The notes beneath the pieces were generated by a model that ran no database searches, was not told the origin of the DNA, and saw only the letters and a list, made by a program, of their open reading frames with translations. From assembly GCA_009711705.1 (NCBI GenBank), contig VENG01000009.1, positions 1 through 64,000 on the forward strand: a DNA stretch of 64,000 nucleotides. The letters run 5' to 3'. Both the position numbers and the translations under genes were made by a program. Shown in pieces: positions 62,017-64,000 of this stretch. The stretch's first letter is position 1. Each line of letters starts with the position of its first letter. Origin of the DNA: Bacillota bacterium. GTDB taxonomy: Bacteria; Bacillota; Desulfotomaculia; Desulfotomaculales; VENG01.

Positions 62017-63564
62017 ATGAGAGCTTTAAACCCCGAATTGGTACGCTTTTACCGGAATGCTTTTGACCCTGTATTAAAGGAAGCGGCAGAGACCCAATTA
62101 GCAGGAAACCAGGATTTTAGCCCTATTAAAATGTATTGCCCTTATATGCCGGATGAAAGCCTGCTGGGGCCTGTACAGAAAGACTTGTTAAACAAAATGG
62201 TAGCTTCGGGTAGAAAGTTTGTAATTAAGTTTTTTGTAAGCTGCATTGATGGAGCCCGGGAGTGGGATAATGCTTGTCACTTTACAATCGGGCGCAGGGA
62301 GGATAACCAGCCGGTTTATATAGAAATAGCGCTACTTATGCTGCCTGAAATTTATATATCCCGCCAGCTGGACGAATATTTTGAACGAAATCACGGTGAT
62401 TCGGAAGCAGAGCTTTTCATGAGAGATGTTTTGGGTGCAAAAATCTACGATGAATTGGATGAGGAATTTGATGGTGACTATGACCTTATAGACTTTGACT
62501 TATTAATTAAAAAAGAGTGCCCTGCAGATGCATCCCTAGACGACGTACTGGCTGTCTTTAAAGAGGAACTGGAAAATATAGAGGAAAATAATTCAGATCT
62601 CTTATCTTTGCGTGAGAAGATCAAACAAAAGGTAACAGAAGAAAAGATAGCTGAGTTAACGAGAGATGTTGCTGGGCCTGAAACTGCAAAAGGCCGGATG
62701 GAAGCTTTGATTGACAACGGCTGGAGCGAAAGTCTTAACGGCGGGCAGTACGGGGCATTCAGGTATTTAATTGAGGCCGGCTCATTGATGGAAAGAGTTA
62801 AGGAAGACCAAGGCAGAGACTTTTGCAGCTTTAAACTCTACAGGATAATGGGCCATTTGTTTTACGGCATGAATATAAATGAAAAGGCGCTGGCAAGTTA
62901 CAAGCAGGCTCTAAGCCATTTTAACCAAGTCCAAAACACCCCCTACTTCGACCAGGAAGACAGGTTCTATATTACCATGGATATTGGAGATGTTCTTTCC
63001 CGGCTTGGCCAAACCTCCGAGGCGCTAAATTATTATAACCAGAGCGAAGCAATCTTCAAAGAAAATGACTTTAAGGACCAGTCTATAAATAGCGATTTTG
63101 CAGGTCTGTTAGCTAGAAGGGCCAGGCTGCATGAGGAATTTGGGTCGGCTGAGCAAGCTGAAGAGGATACCAAAAACAGGGAAAAACATTTAAGTCTTAC
63201 CGAAAAGATCATTAAGCTCTTTGTTGAGACTGCTAAACAAATTGGACGCCGCCCGACAGGCCCGCCTATTGATATGAGGGAGTTTCCTATGGGAGTAAGA
63301 AAGCAGTTGAAAGAATTGTCTGCTCAAAAAAAAAAGGAAAAGGGTATGAATATGTTTGCACTGGAAAGTGACAGGGTCATCTACAAGGGAACAGCTAGAG
63401 GAGGCATCGAGGGGGACAAAGTTGACGCGGAAATGCATCTTAAAGAGGGGGAAATCTATACTGTAAGTACCACCTATGTGAATGACAGCAGGAGTTACGT
63501 GCTGCTGAAAGAGGTGCCGGATGTATGGTTTAATCAAGTTTATTTTGCGGATTTTGTTGATTAA
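62017..63564 (+). CDS. Large acidic protein with TPR-like helical repeats
   Basis: Not recognised as a named family. The N-terminal 170 residues are alpha/beta and acidic (MYCPYMPDESLLGPVQKDLL, CHFTIGRREDNQPVYIEIAL). The middle to C-terminal part has TPR-like repeats (FKLYRIMGHLFYGMNINEKA, DRFYITMDIGDVLSRLGQTS, AEAxNYYNQ-type helices), a protein-binding scaffold. Short repeats end in a coiled tail and a final strand region (IYTVSTTYVNDSRSYVLLKE). The start at ATG 62017 is preferred over GTG 62008 because GGGAG is too close to the latter. It follows the phosphoesterase by 34 bp and is probably cotranscribed. Confidence 0.65.
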   Translation: MRALNPELVRFYRNAFDPVLKEAAETQLAGNQDFSPIKMYCPYMPDESLLGPVQKDLLNKMVASGRKFVIKFFVSCIDGAREWDNACHFTIGRREDNQPVYIEIALLMLPEIYISRQLDEYFERNHGDSEAELFMRDVLGAKIYDELDEEFDGDYDLIDFDLLIKKECPADASLDDVLAVFKEELENIEENNSDLLSLREKIKQKVTEEKIAELTRDVAGPETAKGRMEALIDNGWSESLNGGQYGAFRYLIEAGSLMERVKEDQGRDFCSFKLYRIMGHLFYGMNINEKALASYKQALSHFNQVQNTPYFDQEDRFYITMDIGDVLSRLGQTSEALNYYNQSEAIFKENDFKDQSINSDFAGLLARRARLHEEFGSAEQAEEDTKNREKHLSLTEKIIKLFVETAKQIGRRPTGPPIDMREFPMGVRKQLKELSAQKKKEKGMNMFALESDRVIYKGTARGGIEGDKVDAEMHLKEGEIYTVSTTYVNDSRSYVLLKEVPDVWFNQVYFADFVD

Positions 63565-63839
63565 CTTAAGAAAACCTACAAATGTGGCCTTTATAGATAC
63601 CAACAGCACTGTGGTTTGTAAGGTGTATCTACCACGGTGCTGTATTTAATCACCGTTACGGCACACATTTAACCTACTTTCCGCTTTTCAGCGCTTCATA
63701 AGGATTGAACCCAAGGCTAACCGGTCGGAAAAAATCGAAAACTACAAGGATTTTATGAGATTAAATTGAAATTTTAGTTATGTTACATTAATTTTGACAA
63801 TAAATGAAAAAACGAATATGAATATGTGGGGGTTTGAGA
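63565..63839 (-). pseudogene. Decayed 3' end of a second WYL regulator gene
   Basis: From about 63603 to 63700, minus-strand sequence matches 52391-52480: AERILTLYRKND-stop is mirrored by AESRLNVCRNGD-stop (63687-63649), followed by the same hairpin (ACAGCAC...GTGCTGT). It has no upstream coding frame of any length, so only the gene end survives. The remainder of this interval is AT-rich and shows no other feature. Confidence 0.6.
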
Positions 63840-64000
63840 GTGGAGCAAAATCAACCAAAACACTCATTTGTGCTTTTTACTCATAGAGTTGACCATAAAA
63901 TGTTTAACCGTCTATTGGACTACAATAAGCAGGGAATTAAGGTGTACCTTTTCACTACCGATTCCCTGGAACATTATGAAACAGATGCTGTTTTGGAAGA
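63840..64000 (+). CDS. Partial CDS at the right edge, unknown
   Basis: A frame opening at GTG 63840 runs off the window. It encodes EQNQPKHSFVLFTHRVDHKM, then a strand-loop-strand KQGIKVYLFTTDSLEHYE. The ribosome site is weak (GGGGGT). The fragment is too short to assign. Confidence 0.4.
   Translation, partial: MEQNQPKHSFVLFTHRVDHKMFNRLLDYNKQGIKVYLFTTDSLEHYETDAVLE

Noticed and set aside
63649..63790. Minus-strand frame ending SLGFNPYEALKSGK before the WYL remnant
   Set aside because: It is only about 26 codons, without a start, and competes with the clearer alignment to the WYL gene end.
1..64000. CRISPR array
   Set aside because: No series of regularly spaced direct repeats was found; the repeats seen are paired hairpins or single duplications.

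Overview
The window reads as a chromosome segment of a spore-forming, low-to-mid GC Firmicute, most like the Peptococcaceae/Desulfotomaculum group. The evidence is sporulation genes (yunB, ytxC, ytaF), tRNA-sensing T-box leaders, an AUU-started infC, the order thrS-infC-rpmI-rplT-trmH-pheST-zapA-polX-mutS2, and a Firmicute-type 16S 5' end. The genus assignment is inference; the gene identities come from recognisable motifs.

Left part (1-23.9 kb), conserved housekeeping. The 5' end of a 16S rRNA gene lies on the minus strand with two tandem promoters. It is followed by yunB, tyrS, a divergent class A penicillin-binding protein, a decayed yjbQ tail, mutS2, a U32 peptidase-family protein, a NIF3-like protein, mpg, polX, zapA, pheT-pheS (Phe T-box), a TrmH-type methyltransferase, rplT-rpmI-infC (with a leader attenuator), thrS (Thr T-box) and ytxC. 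Nearly everything is on the minus strand. An inverted pair of dispersed repeats brackets zapA-pheST.

Middle part (24-39.9 kb). Small, mostly unrecognised proteins (ferritin-like, tail-anchored, nuclease-like) precede tRNA-Val(GAC), dacF, a degenerate polysaccharide-deacetylase-like protein, two tandem DedA proteins, a SEC-C/HTH protein, a CtpA protease, the cluster polA-mutM-ytaF-coaE-SLT and tRNA-Leu(GAG).

Accessory part (39.86-64 kb). A decaying integrative element sits at the 3' end of tRNA-Leu, with an imperfect copy of the tRNA 3' half at its far end. It carries a truncated and an intact tyrosine recombinase meeting tail to tail, two large serine recombinases (one frameshifted), strong hairpins and a lipoprotein gene. 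Beyond it are gene debris, a GNAT/partner gene pair and a fused deletion remnant of addB and addA.

From 52.4 kb to the right edge is a defence-like island: a WYL regulator and a vWA protein; an operon of a coiled-coil protein, an McrB-like AAA+ GTPase and an McrC-like DUF2357 nuclease; a second HTH regulator divergent from a metallophosphoesterase and a TPR-like protein. Two near-identical 19-bp palindromes lie at the same distance from -10 boxes upstream of the vWA gene and of the McrBC operon, which suggests one shared WYL-type switch. The last part of the island contains a decayed second copy of the 3' end of the WYL gene. Several genes here are frameshifted (mcrB-like, phosphoesterase) or truncated (addAB), so the island may be decaying. 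Sequencing error cannot be excluded from one sequence.
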